A stretch of 64,000 nucleotides of DNA from Terriglobia bacterium (GTDB lineage: Bacteria; Acidobacteriota; Terriglobia; Versatilivoradales; Versatilivoraceae). How positions within the stretch are numbered: the stretch's first letter is position 1; the number at the start of each line of letters is the position of its first letter. The translations under genes were made by a program, and so were the position numbers. Below the pieces are notes generated by a model. It worked only from the letters and a program-made list of their open reading frames with translations. It was not told the origin of the DNA and searched no databases. Positions 17,965-26,821 of the stretch are shown here, one piece after another. The stretch spans positions 3,429,136 through 3,493,135 of the forward strand of contig OX638355.1 of NCBI GenBank assembly GCA_951813285.1, given 5' to 3'.

Positions 17965-18414
17965 ATGAACTGGCTTACCTTTGTATGCGGAGCGGTATTA
18001 GCCTGGGGCATGTACGGCGTCACCCTGCACCGCGGTCAGGCCCAGCTGGCCAGTCCGCTGCGCGCACTCCTCTGTGTCGGTTTCGCCTACTTTCTGATTG
18101 CCGTCCTGGTGCCTTCAGTGACCCTGTGGTCCAAGGGAGGATTCCAGGGGTTCACCGCCGGTGGAACCCTGACGGCCGTCCTTGCCGGTTGCCTGGGAGC
18201 GGCCGGCGCCATCTGTATCATCTGGGCGTTCAAGTCCGGGGGGAAGCCCCTGTACGTCATGCCTCTGGTGTTTGGCGGGGCGCCGCTGGTGAACGTCCTG
18301 GGTTCGGTATTGCTTCATCCTCCCAAGACGGCCCCCAATCCGTTGCTTTATCTTGGGTTTGTCCTGGTAGCCGTTGGCGCCGCCATGGTTCTCTATTTCC
18401 GGCCCACTTCCTGA
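17965..18414 (+). CDS. Half-size DMT-superfamily (EamA-like) membrane protein
   Basis: A 149-residue protein with five hydrophobic segments and very short loops, the size of one EamA half. The opening NWLTFVCGAVLAWGMYGV and the internal GCLGAAGAICIIWAFKSGGKP followed by PLVFGGAPLVNVLGSVLL fit small drug/metabolite transporters, which work as dimers. It starts two bases after the PQQ-propeller stop with GGAA upstream, so the two genes are probably co-transcribed. Export of a small metabolite is possible, but no substrate can be named. Confidence 0.75.
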   Translation: MNWLTFVCGAVLAWGMYGVTLHRGQAQLASPLRALLCVGFAYFLIAVLVPSVTLWSKGGFQGFTAGGTLTAVLAGCLGAAGAICIIWAFKSGGKPLYVMPLVFGGAPLVNVLGSVLLHPPKTAPNPLLYLGFVLVAVGAAMVLYFRPTS

Positions 18415-18429
18415 ATCTTCCACTGACAG

Positions 18430-18447
18430 CGCCCGTTCGAGCGGGCG
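18430..18447. repeat. Hairpin downstream of the DMT gene
   Basis: CGCCCG and CGGGCG flank a six-base loop about 17 bases past the DMT stop codon. There is no T-run after it, so it is only a weak terminator candidate. The remaining bases to the ABC gene at 18609 show nothing recognisable. Confidence 0.35.
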
Positions 18448-18608
18448 AAATAGGGGTGCCTCAAGGCGGAGGTGGGAGTTTGCCGGCGCCGCTGGAGTTT
18501 TCCGGCTTCTCCGACGGGCCTGGCTGCGCCGCGGAATCCCGGGCTCAATAGGGAAGGTCGGCTTCTACAAACGTCCGGCATCTCCGGTCAAGACAGGGTG
18601 AATCAAGA

Positions 18609-19616
18609 ATGGCGGTAATTGAAGTCAGCAGAGTATCCAAGCGGTTCAAGACCTACGACCGCAAGGAGGGTGTCTGGGGAGGCATTCAAAACCTCGTCCG
18701 GCGAAACCCCCGAGAGGTGCGGGCGGTGGACGACGTTTCCTTCAGCGTGGACCCGGGTGAAATGGTGGGTTACATCGGGGCCAACGGGGCGGGGAAATCC
18801 ACCACCATCAAGATGTTGACCGGAATTCTGGTCCCCTCCTCGGGTTCGATTCGGGCCAACGGATATGTTCCCTACCTGGACCGGCACCAGTACACCCGGG
18901 GGATCGGCGTGGTCTTCGGACAAAGGACACAGCTCTGGTGGGACATCGCCGTGGTCGAGTCCTTCCAACTGCTCAAGCGCATCTACGACATCAGCGACCG
19001 CACCTTCGAGGAACAGTTGGAGATCTTCGACGCGGTCCTCAACCTCAAGCCCCTGCTGCACACCCCGGTTCGCAAGTTGAGCCTGGGAGAACGGATGCGC
19101 TGCGATCTGGCTGCCGCCTTCCTGCACCGCCCCAGGATCGTTTTTCTGGATGAACCCACCATCGGGTTGGACGTGGTGGCCAAGGAGAACATCCGGCAAT
19201 TTCTGAAGAGAATCAACGCCGAACTGCAGGTAACAGTGGTTTTGACCACCCACGATCTCTCCGATATCGAAGAGCTTTGCCGGCGGGTCTTGATCATCGA
19301 TCGCGGTCACCTGCTTTTCGACGGCAGCCTGGAAGACCTGCGGGGACGATTCGAGTGCAAGTCCCAGATCGTTTTCGAGTTGAGAGAGCCGGCCCAGGTG
19401 GATTTCGGGCGGCTGGGGTTCAACTCTTCGGTGGAGTTTCAGCAACTGGACGCCCTTCGCTGCCAAGCCGTTTTCGACAAGAAACAGGTGGCCTCGGCCG
19501 AGCTGATCAAGGCCATCGTGAACTCCCTGGCGGTTCGGGATGTCACCCTGGACGACACCACCATCGAGGAAATCGTGCGTGAGATCTACAGCCGTGGCGA
19601 GGTCGCGTCCTCTTGA
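18609..19616 (+). CDS. ABC-2 type exporter ATPase
   Basis: A 335-residue nucleotide-binding protein resembling the COG4586 group of uncharacterised exporters. Walker A is GANGAGKST, the signature is LSLGERMR and Walker B is RIVFLDEPTIGLD, followed by the switch histidine in LTTHD. The insertion YVPYLDRHQYTRGIGVVFGQRTQLWWD is characteristic of this group. About 100 residues follow the ATPase core, a C-terminal extension found in polysaccharide and lipid exporter ATPases. The stop overlaps the TTG start of the first permease by four bases. The complex probably exports a lipid, glycan or drug; substrate unknown. Confidence 0.9.
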   Translation: MAVIEVSRVSKRFKTYDRKEGVWGGIQNLVRRNPREVRAVDDVSFSVDPGEMVGYIGANGAGKSTTIKMLTGILVPSSGSIRANGYVPYLDRHQYTRGIGVVFGQRTQLWWDIAVVESFQLLKRIYDISDRTFEEQLEIFDAVLNLKPLLHTPVRKLSLGERMRCDLAAAFLHRPRIVFLDEPTIGLDVVAKENIRQFLKRINAELQVTVVLTTHDLSDIEELCRRVLIIDRGHLLFDGSLEDLRGRFECKSQIVFELREPAQVDFGRLGFNSSVEFQQLDALRCQAVFDKKQVASAELIKAIVNSLAVRDVTLDDTTIEEIVREIYSRGEVASS

Positions 19617-20410
19617 CGGTCAGCCCCTATATCGCCTTCGCCAGAATTGCCTTCCTCAAGATCCTGGCTTACCGACTGCGCTACTACACGGGGATCCTGA
19701 CCTACATGGTCAATGTTTCCGTCTACTACTTCATTTGGAAGGCGCTCTACCAAGGCAAGGAGTCCCTGGGGGAATTTACTTTCGAGGAAATGATTACGTA
19801 TGTATCAGTTGGATTCATTATTCGTACATTCTACTTTAACAATATCGATCGAGAAATCGCCAATGACATCCTCTTGGGGCACATCGCCGCCAAGATGACC
19901 CGGCCGGTGAACTACCAGTGGATGAATATCGCCCAAGCGGCGGGCGAGTCATTCTTCCGGCTCTTCATGTTCACCATCCCCACCGCTCTGGCCATCCTGG
20001 TGGTGTTTCCCCTGCGGGCTCCGGCCTCCCCTTACTCTGCCCTGGCCTTCGTGGCCGCGCTATTTTTCTCCTTTCTGATCTTTGCGGCGCTCAATTTCCT
20101 GGTCGGCACCTGCGCCGTCTATCTGCACTCCATCCTGGGCTTGATTCGCGCAAAGTACTTTCTGGTGGAGATTCTTTCCGGACTGCTGATTCCAATCAGC
20201 TTCTTTCCGGATACGCTGGCCCAGATCTCGAGATGGCTCCCCTTTCAATTGATCAGCTTTACGCCGCTGATGATCTACATGGGCAAGTATCAAGGAGAGC
20301 AACTGGTCATCAGCTTCCTGTCGGGCCTGGGATGGACACTGGTGCTGGTGGGGCTGGGACACTGGTTCTGGCGGAAAGCGGCGACGAAACTGACCGTGCA
20401 GGGTGGCTGA
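19613..20410 (+). CDS. ABC-2 type permease, first subunit
   Basis: A 265-residue protein with six predicted membrane segments, of the ABC-2 family found with COG4586-type ATPases. The N-terminal YIAFARIAFLKILAYRLRYY interface helix is typical, as is ILSGLLIPISFFPDTLAQISRWLPFQ near the C-terminus. Its TTG start overlaps the ATPase stop in a TTGA arrangement, so translation is coupled. The second permease is encoded downstream after a repeat pile of about 0.5 kb, so this half may be transcribed without its partner if the repeats block transcription. Confidence 0.87.
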   Translation: MTVSPYIAFARIAFLKILAYRLRYYTGILTYMVNVSVYYFIWKALYQGKESLGEFTFEEMITYVSVGFIIRTFYFNNIDREIANDILLGHIAAKMTRPVNYQWMNIAQAAGESFFRLFMFTIPTALAILVVFPLRAPASPYSALAFVAALFFSFLIFAALNFLVGTCAVYLHSILGLIRAKYFLVEILSGLLIPISFFPDTLAQISRWLPFQLISFTPLMIYMGKYQGEQLVISFLSGLGWTLVLVGLGHWFWRKAATKLTVQGG

Positions 20411-20420
20411 CCCGGATGTC

Positions 20421-20930
20421 TTGTCCGAAACAAACGAAAAAAGACAAAAGAAAAAGAGCTATCCACGAAGGGCCACGAAGGACGACGAAGGGCCACTAAG
20501 GCGCTGGAGAAGGCTCAAGAGGGATGGGGCAAAGGAAAACGGCGAACCACGAATGGACACGAATGAACACCAATAAACGCATTGATGAGTTGTGGATTGG
20601 GGGGTGTGACAATCGACATCGAGGGGTTATCTGTGAAGGACACGAAATCATACCAAGGTAGCAGCGTTGCAGAGACATTTTGCTGCCGCTTCTCGTTCGA
20701 GTGAGTCCACCTGCATTCGTGTGAATTCGTGTTCATTCGTGGTTCGTCTTTAATGACGATTGGGTGTTTTTCCTCGAATGATCCGCACGGCAGGGCGGGG
20801 GCCTCGCTCACCAGAAATTGCAGTCTTGGGAAGAATGTAGTGAGTGATAATCCTCGGGCGAACGCCCGGGCGACCCATCGAGCCGCGAAGGCGGCGCCAG
20901 CAGGTAGCCGTGGGCGAAAGCCCATGGATT
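20421..20930 (+). repeat. Composite repeat pile splitting the ABC exporter genes
   Basis: Order: A module (about 20428-20458), B module (20459-20500) with the extension gcgctggagaaggctcaaga, then the 220-bp inverted-repeat element described separately (20531-20750), then C (20775-20800) and D in the cgggcgaacgcccgggcgac form (20845-20927). The same A-B extension and 220-bp element occur at 28158-28831. Confidence 0.88.
20531..20750 (+). mobile_element. MITE-like 220-bp element, copy 1
   Basis: The element is bounded by imperfect terminal inverted arms of about 30 bases: cgaaccacgaatg near 20543 and its complement cattcgtggttcg near 20733. It aligns without any gap to 28612-28831, with 11 mismatches by my count, all between the two arms. 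It has no coding capacity. No clear target-site duplication is visible at the edges. A miniature inverted-repeat element or a structured RNA are both possible. Confidence 0.6.
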
Positions 20931-20969
20931 GTGAATGGACATGAAGATTTCACCTCCCGGAAAATCCAA

Positions 20970-21758
20970 GTGAGACACCTCTCCATTTTGGGCTACTATT
21001 TTGCCCAGTACATCAAGGTCCGTCTGGCCTACCCGGGAGACTTCCTGATCGCGGTGTCCACCAGCCTGGCGGGCACGGTGGCCAGCTTCGGCTTCCTCTA
21101 CATCCTTTTTCATCGGGTGAGTTCCCTCCAGGGATGGGAATTCGATGAACTGCTCTTCATCTACGGGTTCAACCTGATCTGTCTGGGTCTTTTCAACGTG
21201 CTCAGCATGAACCTCTACGAGTTCGGCGAGCGCTACATCATGGAGGGCCGGTTCGATCAGATCATGATGCGCCCCCTGCATTCCCTCTTCCAGGTGATCT
21301 TCGAGGCCTTTCGAATCGAATCCTTTCAGGAGTTTGCCACCGGCCTGGTGGTGGTCGCCTATGTCTGGCACAAGCTGGACCTTCCCTTGACCCCGCTGGA
21401 CCTGTTTCTGTTTCTGCTGATGACGGTCTGTGGCGTGACCATCTATCTCTCGGTGTTCGTGATACTCAGCAGCCTGAGCTTCTGGTTCGAGGACAGGGTG
21501 GGTGTCTCTCCGCCCGTCTTCAACATGATCGCATTCGGGCGCTATCCGGTGACCATCTACAATGTCTTCATCCAGTTCCTGTTGAGCTGGATCATTCCCT
21601 TTGCCTTCGCTTCCTTCTACCCAACCACCTATTTTCTGCAGCGCCACGAATTCGCCGCCTTCTTTGCCCTGGTGCCGGTGGTGGCGGCGACCTTCCTGCT
21701 GCTGGCTCTCTTTGTGTGGAGTCGGGGGGTGCGCGGCTATCAAAGCACCGGAAGCTGA
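20970..21758 (+). CDS. ABC-2 type permease, second subunit
   Basis: A 262-residue protein (from GTG 20970) with six predicted membrane segments, matching the second permease type paired with COG4586-like ATPases. Landmarks include FDELLFIYGFNLICLGLFNVL, GRFDQIMMRPLHSLFQVI and the late VFNMIAFGRYPVTIYN. It completes a three-gene exporter with the ATPase and the first permease. No in-frame ATG precedes the conserved region; GTG 20931 is the other candidate start and sits at the edge of the D repeat. No strong ribosome binding site is seen for either. Confidence 0.85.
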   Translation: MRHLSILGYYFAQYIKVRLAYPGDFLIAVSTSLAGTVASFGFLYILFHRVSSLQGWEFDELLFIYGFNLICLGLFNVLSMNLYEFGERYIMEGRFDQIMMRPLHSLFQVIFEAFRIESFQEFATGLVVVAYVWHKLDLPLTPLDLFLFLLMTVCGVTIYLSVFVILSSLSFWFEDRVGVSPPVFNMIAFGRYPVTIYNVFIQFLLSWIIPFAFASFYPTTYFLQRHEFAAFFALVPVVAATFLLLALFVWSRGVRGYQSTGS

Positions 21759-21917
21759 CCCTCCGTTTCTCACCAGGCGGGCAGAGCGGGGCGAAGTCCG
21801 GTTGGCGGTATCAGGAAACATGGATGGAGAGAATGGATGGAGAGTGCCTTGACGCCAGGGGAGGTTCGATGCATTGAGGGGAAGCGGTTCGACGCCGGGG
21901 ATCGATATCTTCTTGTT

Positions 21918-22076
21918 ATTAACATCGATGCACAGGATGAATAGGACAAACAGGACGAGAGCTTGCTGCACGAGAAGCCGGCTCCGGCAATTATCGCGCG
22001 CGGATTTGCGGATGCTCAGGAATACACGCTAGCGGATTCCTGAAAAATCCTGTGCATCCTGTGCATCGATGTTAGT
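21918..22076 (+). mobile_element. MITE-like element with cacaggat inverted ends, copy 1
   Basis: Terminal inverted repeats of 20 bases match perfectly: taacatcgatgcacaggatg at 21920-21939 and its complement at 22055-22074. The interior of about 115 bases has no ORF. A related copy in the opposite orientation lies at 28391-28540, and half a copy at 29075-29103. The rest of this gap (21759-21917, 22077-22164) shows nothing recognisable beyond short repeat fragments. Confidence 0.6.
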
Positions 22077-22164
22077 CATCGCTGTAACTCACGAGGCGGG
22101 GGAAAGCGCCCCCTACTGGCTCAACATCGGGCTACGCCCTGGCCTCGCCGACTCTCCCTGGACT

Positions 22165-22245
22165 ATATCGTTTTTTCCTTGGTGTCTTTCTTAGTGGCCC
22201 TTCGTAGTTCTTGGTGCACCTTCGTGGATCACTCTTTTCCTCTTC
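22165..22245 (-). repeat. Inverted A-B module next to argS
   Basis: Read on the minus strand this is a diverged B module followed by A-like sequence (gtgcaccttcgtggatcact, ttttttccttggtgtctttc on the plus strand). It ends about 28 bases beyond the argS stop codon. Confidence 0.6.
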
Positions 22246-22272
22246 TCACCCCACGCGGGTCCCCTACGTCGC

Positions 22273-24261
22273 TTACATCCGCTCCGGAACGGAAATTCCC
22301 AGCAAATCCAGGCCCTGCTGCAGTTGGTCTCGCAGGATTGTGATCAGGGCCAGATAGAACCCTTTTCTCAAGGGATCGGGCTCGTCCTTGATCCGATGAC
22401 GGTGGTAGAAGTGGTTGAGGGCCTGGGCCAGATTGAAGAGGTATTTGGCCACTCCGGCCGGCTCGCAGGTGTGAATGGCGACGCGGACCTGGGTCTCGAG
22501 CTGGGCGGCCAGGTATAGGAGGGTCCAGAAGTCATCGCTGATGGCCTGGCCGAGGAAGGCAGCGGCTTTTGGCTGATCCATGAATTCCAGAAGCGACTGG
22601 CGGCTGAATCGGGAATCGAGGGCTTCAACCTTGCGAAAGATACTGTTGATGCGCACCACGGTGTATTGCAGATAGGGTCCGGTTTCCCCTTCGAAGCTCA
22701 GGGCCTCCCGGAAATCAAAAGCGATGATCGAGTTACGGGTGTACTTCAGCAGGAAATAGCGCAGGGCGCCCACCGCGATGGAGCGGGCGATGGCTTCCAC
22801 CTCCCCGGCTGGGAGCTGGGGGTGGCGAGCCTGCACCTCGGCTGCCGACTTTTCCAGAAGCCTGTCGATCAGATCGTCGGCCTTCACTCCAAGCCCCTTG
22901 CGGCCGGAGACCTCCACGTAGGGGCGCCGCCGGTCCTCTTCCGACAGTCGGATTCCCAGATCCTGGCAGCAGGCCGGCGAGAGGCCCACCATCTCATAGG
23001 AGAAGTGGGTGGAGCGATCGGCCTGGAGGTGGAACCCGAGAGCCCGGAGGCCGGCGACCACGATGTTCTGCAGGTAGGACTGGCGGGAGTCTATGACGTT
23101 GTAGACCCGTTCGCCCCGGCCGAAATTCGAGTCGGTCGGATCCTGATTGGCCTCGGAACTGGTCATCATGACCCGATGGCCGTCCGGATAGGTGTGGAAG
23201 GGACGATAGAAAAAATCCATGCCCAGCAGCCCCAGCTTCCAGAGCTGGTAGGCGATGTCCTTGCCCACATAGGTGACGGTGCCATTGGAACGGACAATGA
23301 TCTTGTCTTCTTCGTGCCCTGCATTGTCGGTGGAACGGACCCGTCCGTGCAGGCTGTATTCTCCCGCTCTCATGACCCAGCATCCCCGGTGCTTTCCGTC
23401 GGTTTCGTAGTGGATCGCCTTGGCGTCCTTCAATCGTTGAAAGGCATGACTCCAGAAGTTGAGGTGGAGGATATCGCTCTCCTTGGGGAGCAGGTCGTAG
23501 GCAACGCCGATGCGATTCATGGTCTCCAGGTGGCAGCGGACAATAGTTCGGGAAACGTAGCGGGCGATGTCGGCGGTTTCGCCCTCGCCTGCCTCGATCT
23601 CCCGAAGGGTCCGACCCCGAAGCTCGCGGTTCTCGGGAGCAGCCTCATAGAAGGAAGAAACCCTGGCGTAGAGATCCCAGCAGTAGTAGTCGAAATTGCC
23701 GGGAAGAGCCTTGACTTCCTCCAGGGTCTTCTTTTGCAGATACTTGAAGCCGACCACCACGTCGGCGACCTGGACACCGGTATCGTCAATGTAGTTTTGG
23801 ACTTCGACCCGCTCACCGACCGAGCGCAGCAGGCGGGCGAAGGTATCGCCCAACACAGCGTTGCGAAGGTGTCCGATGTGAGCGGCCTTGTTGGGGTTGA
23901 TATTGGTGTGTTCTACGATGACCTTTCCCGAGTCGAGGTGAAAGGGTTGATCCTCGGTTGGCTGCAGCAGTTTCCTGAAAATGTCATCCCGTTTCAGGAA
24001 GCAATTGAGGTAGCCGGGGCCGGCGACCTCCACTTTGGCCACGCCCGGAAGATCGGGGAGATCCTGCGCGATCTCGGCGGCGATCTGGCGGGGCGCCTTC
24101 CTCAGGTGCTTGGCCAGCTCAAAGCAAAAGGGGAAGGCCAGGTCTCCCAGCTCGACCTTGGGCGGTTGCTCCGCGACCACCTGAAGAAGGGAATACCCGT
24201 AGCGGTCCTTAACGTATGCGACCAGCCTGTCCTTGATGCGATCGATCAGCGATTCCAGCAT
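22273..24261 (-). CDS. argS: Arginyl-tRNA synthetase
   Basis: A 662-residue class I aminoacyl-tRNA synthetase that charges tRNA-Arg. The N-terminal Add-1 domain (LGDLAFPFCFELAK) precedes the catalytic domain, whose HIGH motif is in NPNKAAHIGHLRNAVLGD at about residues 120-137. The KMSK-equivalent is the diverged SGRKG in YVEVSGRKGLGVKADDL, as in many ArgRS enzymes. The C-terminal anticodon-binding DALR domain ends in the typical GISVPERM. I chose ATG 24261; the upstream start would add ten residues without homology. It is transcribed away from the epimerase gene and is not part of the arginine synthesis cluster 7 kb away. Confidence 0.95.
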   Translation of the reverse strand: MLESLIDRIKDRLVAYVKDRYGYSLLQVVAEQPPKVELGDLAFPFCFELAKHLRKAPRQIAAEIAQDLPDLPGVAKVEVAGPGYLNCFLKRDDIFRKLLQPTEDQPFHLDSGKVIVEHTNINPNKAAHIGHLRNAVLGDTFARLLRSVGERVEVQNYIDDTGVQVADVVVGFKYLQKKTLEEVKALPGNFDYYCWDLYARVSSFYEAAPENRELRGRTLREIEAGEGETADIARYVSRTIVRCHLETMNRIGVAYDLLPKESDILHLNFWSHAFQRLKDAKAIHYETDGKHRGCWVMRAGEYSLHGRVRSTDNAGHEEDKIIVRSNGTVTYVGKDIAYQLWKLGLLGMDFFYRPFHTYPDGHRVMMTSSEANQDPTDSNFGRGERVYNVIDSRQSYLQNIVVAGLRALGFHLQADRSTHFSYEMVGLSPACCQDLGIRLSEEDRRRPYVEVSGRKGLGVKADDLIDRLLEKSAAEVQARHPQLPAGEVEAIARSIAVGALRYFLLKYTRNSIIAFDFREALSFEGETGPYLQYTVVRINSIFRKVEALDSRFSRQSLLEFMDQPKAAAFLGQAISDDFWTLLYLAAQLETQVRVAIHTCEPAGVAKYLFNLAQALNHFYHRHRIKDEPDPLRKGFYLALITILRDQLQQGLDLLGISVPERM

Positions 24262-24569
24262 GGCGCCTCCGGGTCGGGAGGGACCCGTCAAAAAACCTGC
24301 ATCCTAACACAGTTCCCGGGAAAGCCCCGGGGCGAACCCCATTTCTCATGGAGTCCGCCAAGAGGCTGCCTGGGGGAGTCAACAGTCCTCCCGGAGTGTC
24401 TGAGCGGGCTGTGCCGGCCTGTGTAGGACCTGGTCATTCAGGCACCTGCCCTGTCCTGATCTCTGCAGGCCATCTCCTTGAAAAGGCTATCTGTCCGGGG
24501 CCATTTGGGATAGAATCCAGGCCCCGCTGGGACGGTTCCCGGCGCGGGTGCGGAGAGGCCCGACGGTCC
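24262..24569. other. Divergent intergenic region between argS and the epimerase gene
   Basis: About 300 bases separating divergent genes, so it should hold promoters for both. I see TAGAAT at 24511-24516 and TTGAAA at 24478-24483, but their 27-base spacing is too long for a sigma-70 pair. No repeat modules, RNA genes or riboswitch patterns were recognised. Confidence 0.4.
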
Positions 24570-24962
24570 ATGAAGCTCGACCACATCGGTATCGCCGTCC
24601 ATTCCATCGAAAAGGCTCTGCGCAGCTACCAGGTGGCCATGGGTCTCGAAATGGAAGCTGCCGTCAACGTTGAAGAGCAGAAGGTGAAAGTGGCCATGCT
24701 GCCGGTTGGAGAGAGTCGGATTGAGCTCCTGGAGGCCACAGATCCTACCTCGCCCATCTGCCGCTTTCTGGCCAAGAGGGGAGAGGGCGTGCACCACATC
24801 TGCTTCAAGGTCCAGGACCTGGACCGGAAGCTGGCGGCTTTCCGCAAGGCCGGGATCCAGATCCTGCCCGATGCGGACGGAACCGGTTACCAAGGCCGCC
24901 GGATCGCCTTTCTCCATCCGCGTTCGACTCACGGGGTCCTGATTGAGCTGGTAGAGGAGTGA
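24570..24962 (+). CDS. mce: Methylmalonyl-CoA epimerase
   Basis: A 130-residue vicinal-oxygen-chelate protein that interconverts (R)- and (S)-methylmalonyl-CoA in propionyl-CoA metabolism. It has two glyoxalase-type modules; metal ligands are visible in [10 protein letters not shown] (histidine), [10 protein letters not shown] (histidine) and VLIELVEE (glutamate), and [16 protein letters not shown] is typical of the epimerase. The start at MKLDHIG fits family length; the upstream frame is unconvincing. No mutase or carboxylase gene is nearby. It heads a co-directional run with mtnP, a PfkB kinase, dapF and a YjbQ gene. Confidence 0.92.
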   Translation: MKLDHIGIAVHSIEKALRSYQVAMGLEMEAAVNVEEQKVKVAMLPVGESRIELLEATDPTSPICRFLAKRGEGVHHICFKVQDLDRKLAAFRKAGIQILPDADGTGYQGRRIAFLHPRSTHGVLIELVEE

Positions 24963-24999
24963 CGGGGCGGGGCGGTCTGTTCCCGGAGAAGGAGGGATT

Positions 25000-25863
25000 T
25001 TGCAACCCATTCCCATCGGAATCATTGGAGGCAGCGGACTCTACGGCATGGAAGGCCTGGAGGAGATGGAGGAGGTTGCAGTCGAGACACCCTTCGGTCC
25101 TCCCTCGGACCGGCTGGCGGTCGGCAAGCTCAGCGGGAAACGGGTCGCCTTTCTGGCGAGACACGGGCGGGGTCATCGCATCCTGCCGTCGGAACTCAAC
25201 TTTCGGGCCAACATCTACGCCATGAAGGTCCTGGGGGTGGAGACCCTGATCTCGGCCAGCGCGGTAGGATCGCTCAAGGAGGAGCATCGTCCGCTGGACA
25301 TTGTCATCCCGGATCAATTCTTCGATCGAACTCGGGGCCGGATTTCGACTTTCTTTGGAGAGGGGCTGGTGGGGCACATCAGCTTTGCCCATCCGGTATG
25401 CCCGGACCTGAGCCGGCAACTGGAGTCGGCGGCAGCCGCGGTGGGAGTGAGCGCAAGGCGGGGAGGCACCTACCTGTGCATGGAGGGACCGGCCTTTTCA
25501 ACCCTGGCCGAGTCGAAGCTCTACCGGAGTTGGGGCATGGACGTGATCGGGATGACCAATCTCCAGGAAGCCAAGCTTGCCCGGGAAGCCGAGATCTGCT
25601 ACGCCACCCTGGCCCTGGTGACCGACTACGATTGCTGGCATCCGGAACATGACGCGGTGACGGTGGACCAGGTGATCGCCGTTCTGAACCAGAACAGCGA
25701 AAACGCCCAAGAACTGATCCGTAAAGCGGTGGCTCAACTGGGCGAAACGCCGCCCTGCAAGTGCCGTTCGGCGCTGAGGTCGGCCTTGCTTACGGATCGT
25801 CGCCTCATTCCCGCCGCCACCAGGGAAAAACTGCGCCCACTGGTCGGCAAGTACCTGTCCTGA
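25000..25863 (+). CDS. mtnP: S-methyl-5'-thioadenosine phosphorylase
   Basis: A 287-residue nucleoside phosphorylase of the MTAP/PNP family II, which splits methylthioadenosine into adenine and methylthioribose-1-phosphate in methionine salvage. Seen in order: [42 protein letters not shown] (best placed by its HGRGH core), [27 protein letters not shown] and [22 protein letters not shown], followed by TDYDCWH. A TTG start at 25000 is preceded by AAGGAGG; no ATG is available before the first strand. Adenosine, inosine or guanosine specificity cannot be wholly excluded. Confidence 0.9.
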   Translation: MQPIPIGIIGGSGLYGMEGLEEMEEVAVETPFGPPSDRLAVGKLSGKRVAFLARHGRGHRILPSELNFRANIYAMKVLGVETLISASAVGSLKEEHRPLDIVIPDQFFDRTRGRISTFFGEGLVGHISFAHPVCPDLSRQLESAAAAVGVSARRGGTYLCMEGPAFSTLAESKLYRSWGMDVIGMTNLQEAKLAREAEICYATLALVTDYDCWHPEHDAVTVDQVIAVLNQNSENAQELIRKAVAQLGETPPCKCRSALRSALLTDRRLIPAATREKLRPLVGKYLS

Positions 25864-25891
25864 ACCATTCTCCAAGGAGAACCTACCGCAA

Positions 25892-26809
25892 ATGTCAATC
25901 CTGGTTGTGGGCTCGGTGGCTTTCGACTCCGTTGAAACCCCTTTCGGCAAGGCCGAGGAGGTCCTGGGAGGCTCGGCCTCCTATTTCTCCCTGGCGGCCA
26001 GCTTTTTTTCTCCCGTTCGCCTGGTTGCCGTGGTTGGGGAGGACTTCCCGGAAGAGCACCTGCAGTTGTTCAGGGATTTCTCCATAGACATTGGGGGGCT
26101 GCAAAAAGCACCCGGAAAGACCTTCCGTTGGAGAGGCGAGTACGGCTTTGCCCTCAATGAAGCCAGGACCCTGGATACCCGGCTCAACGTCTTCGAAACC
26201 TTCAGTCCGCGCATTCCCGACGCCTACCGGCAGTCGGATTGCGTCTTTCTGGGCAACATCGATCCGGTGCTGCAGGCAGGCGTGCTCTCCCAGGTGGAAA
26301 AACCCCGATTTGTGGCCTGCGACACCATGAACTACTGGATCGAGTCCAAGCCCGATGAGCTCCGGGAGACGCTGGGGCGGGTGGATATCCTGATCATCAA
26401 CGATGCCGAAGTGCGGATGCTCACCGGGGAGCACAATCTGACCCAGGCGGCCCGGCGCATTGCCGAATGGGGCCCCAAGACTCTGGTCGTCAAGAAGGGC
26501 GAATATGGAGTCGCCATGTACCACGGCGGATCCATCTTCGGTGCACCGGCTTTCCCGTTGGAGGAAGTCTTCGACCCCACCGGCGCCGGAGACAGTTTTG
26601 CCGGCGGATTGGTGGGTTACCTGGCCCGATGCGGGCAGCTCAACGACCAATCCCTTCGCCAGGCGGTCATATATGGTTCGGTGCTGGCCTCCTTCAACGT
26701 GGAAGCCTTCAGCCTGAACCGGCTCACGGAGTTGAAGACGTCCGACATTCGGCGCCGCTACCTTCAATTCAAGGAACTCACCCACTTCGAAGCCGGGGAT
26801 TCCCTTTAG
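25892..26809 (+). CDS. PfkB-family carbohydrate/nucleoside kinase
   Basis: A 305-residue ribokinase-fold kinase. The start SILVVGSVAFDSVETPFGK and GGSASYFSLAASFF are the first PfkB signature region, and the second signature with the anion hole and catalytic base is VFDPTGAGDSFAGGLVGYL. NDAEVRMLTGE is also conserved. It begins 28 bases after mtnP with CAAGGAG upstream of the ATG, so the two are likely co-transcribed. A role in purine or methylthioribose salvage is suggested by this context, though the family also contains fructose, ribose and adenosine kinases. Confidence 0.85.
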   Translation: MSILVVGSVAFDSVETPFGKAEEVLGGSASYFSLAASFFSPVRLVAVVGEDFPEEHLQLFRDFSIDIGGLQKAPGKTFRWRGEYGFALNEARTLDTRLNVFETFSPRIPDAYRQSDCVFLGNIDPVLQAGVLSQVEKPRFVACDTMNYWIESKPDELRETLGRVDILIINDAEVRMLTGEHNLTQAARRIAEWGPKTLVVKKGEYGVAMYHGGSIFGAPAFPLEEVFDPTGAGDSFAGGLVGYLARCGQLNDQSLRQAVIYGSVLASFNVEAFSLNRLTELKTSDIRRRYLQFKELTHFEAGDSL

Positions 26810-26821
26810 GCCCCAACACCG

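Noticed and set aside
24478-24516. Sigma-70 promoter from TTGAAA and TAGAAT upstream of the epimerase gene
   Set aside because: The spacing is 27 bases, far outside the usable 15-19 range.
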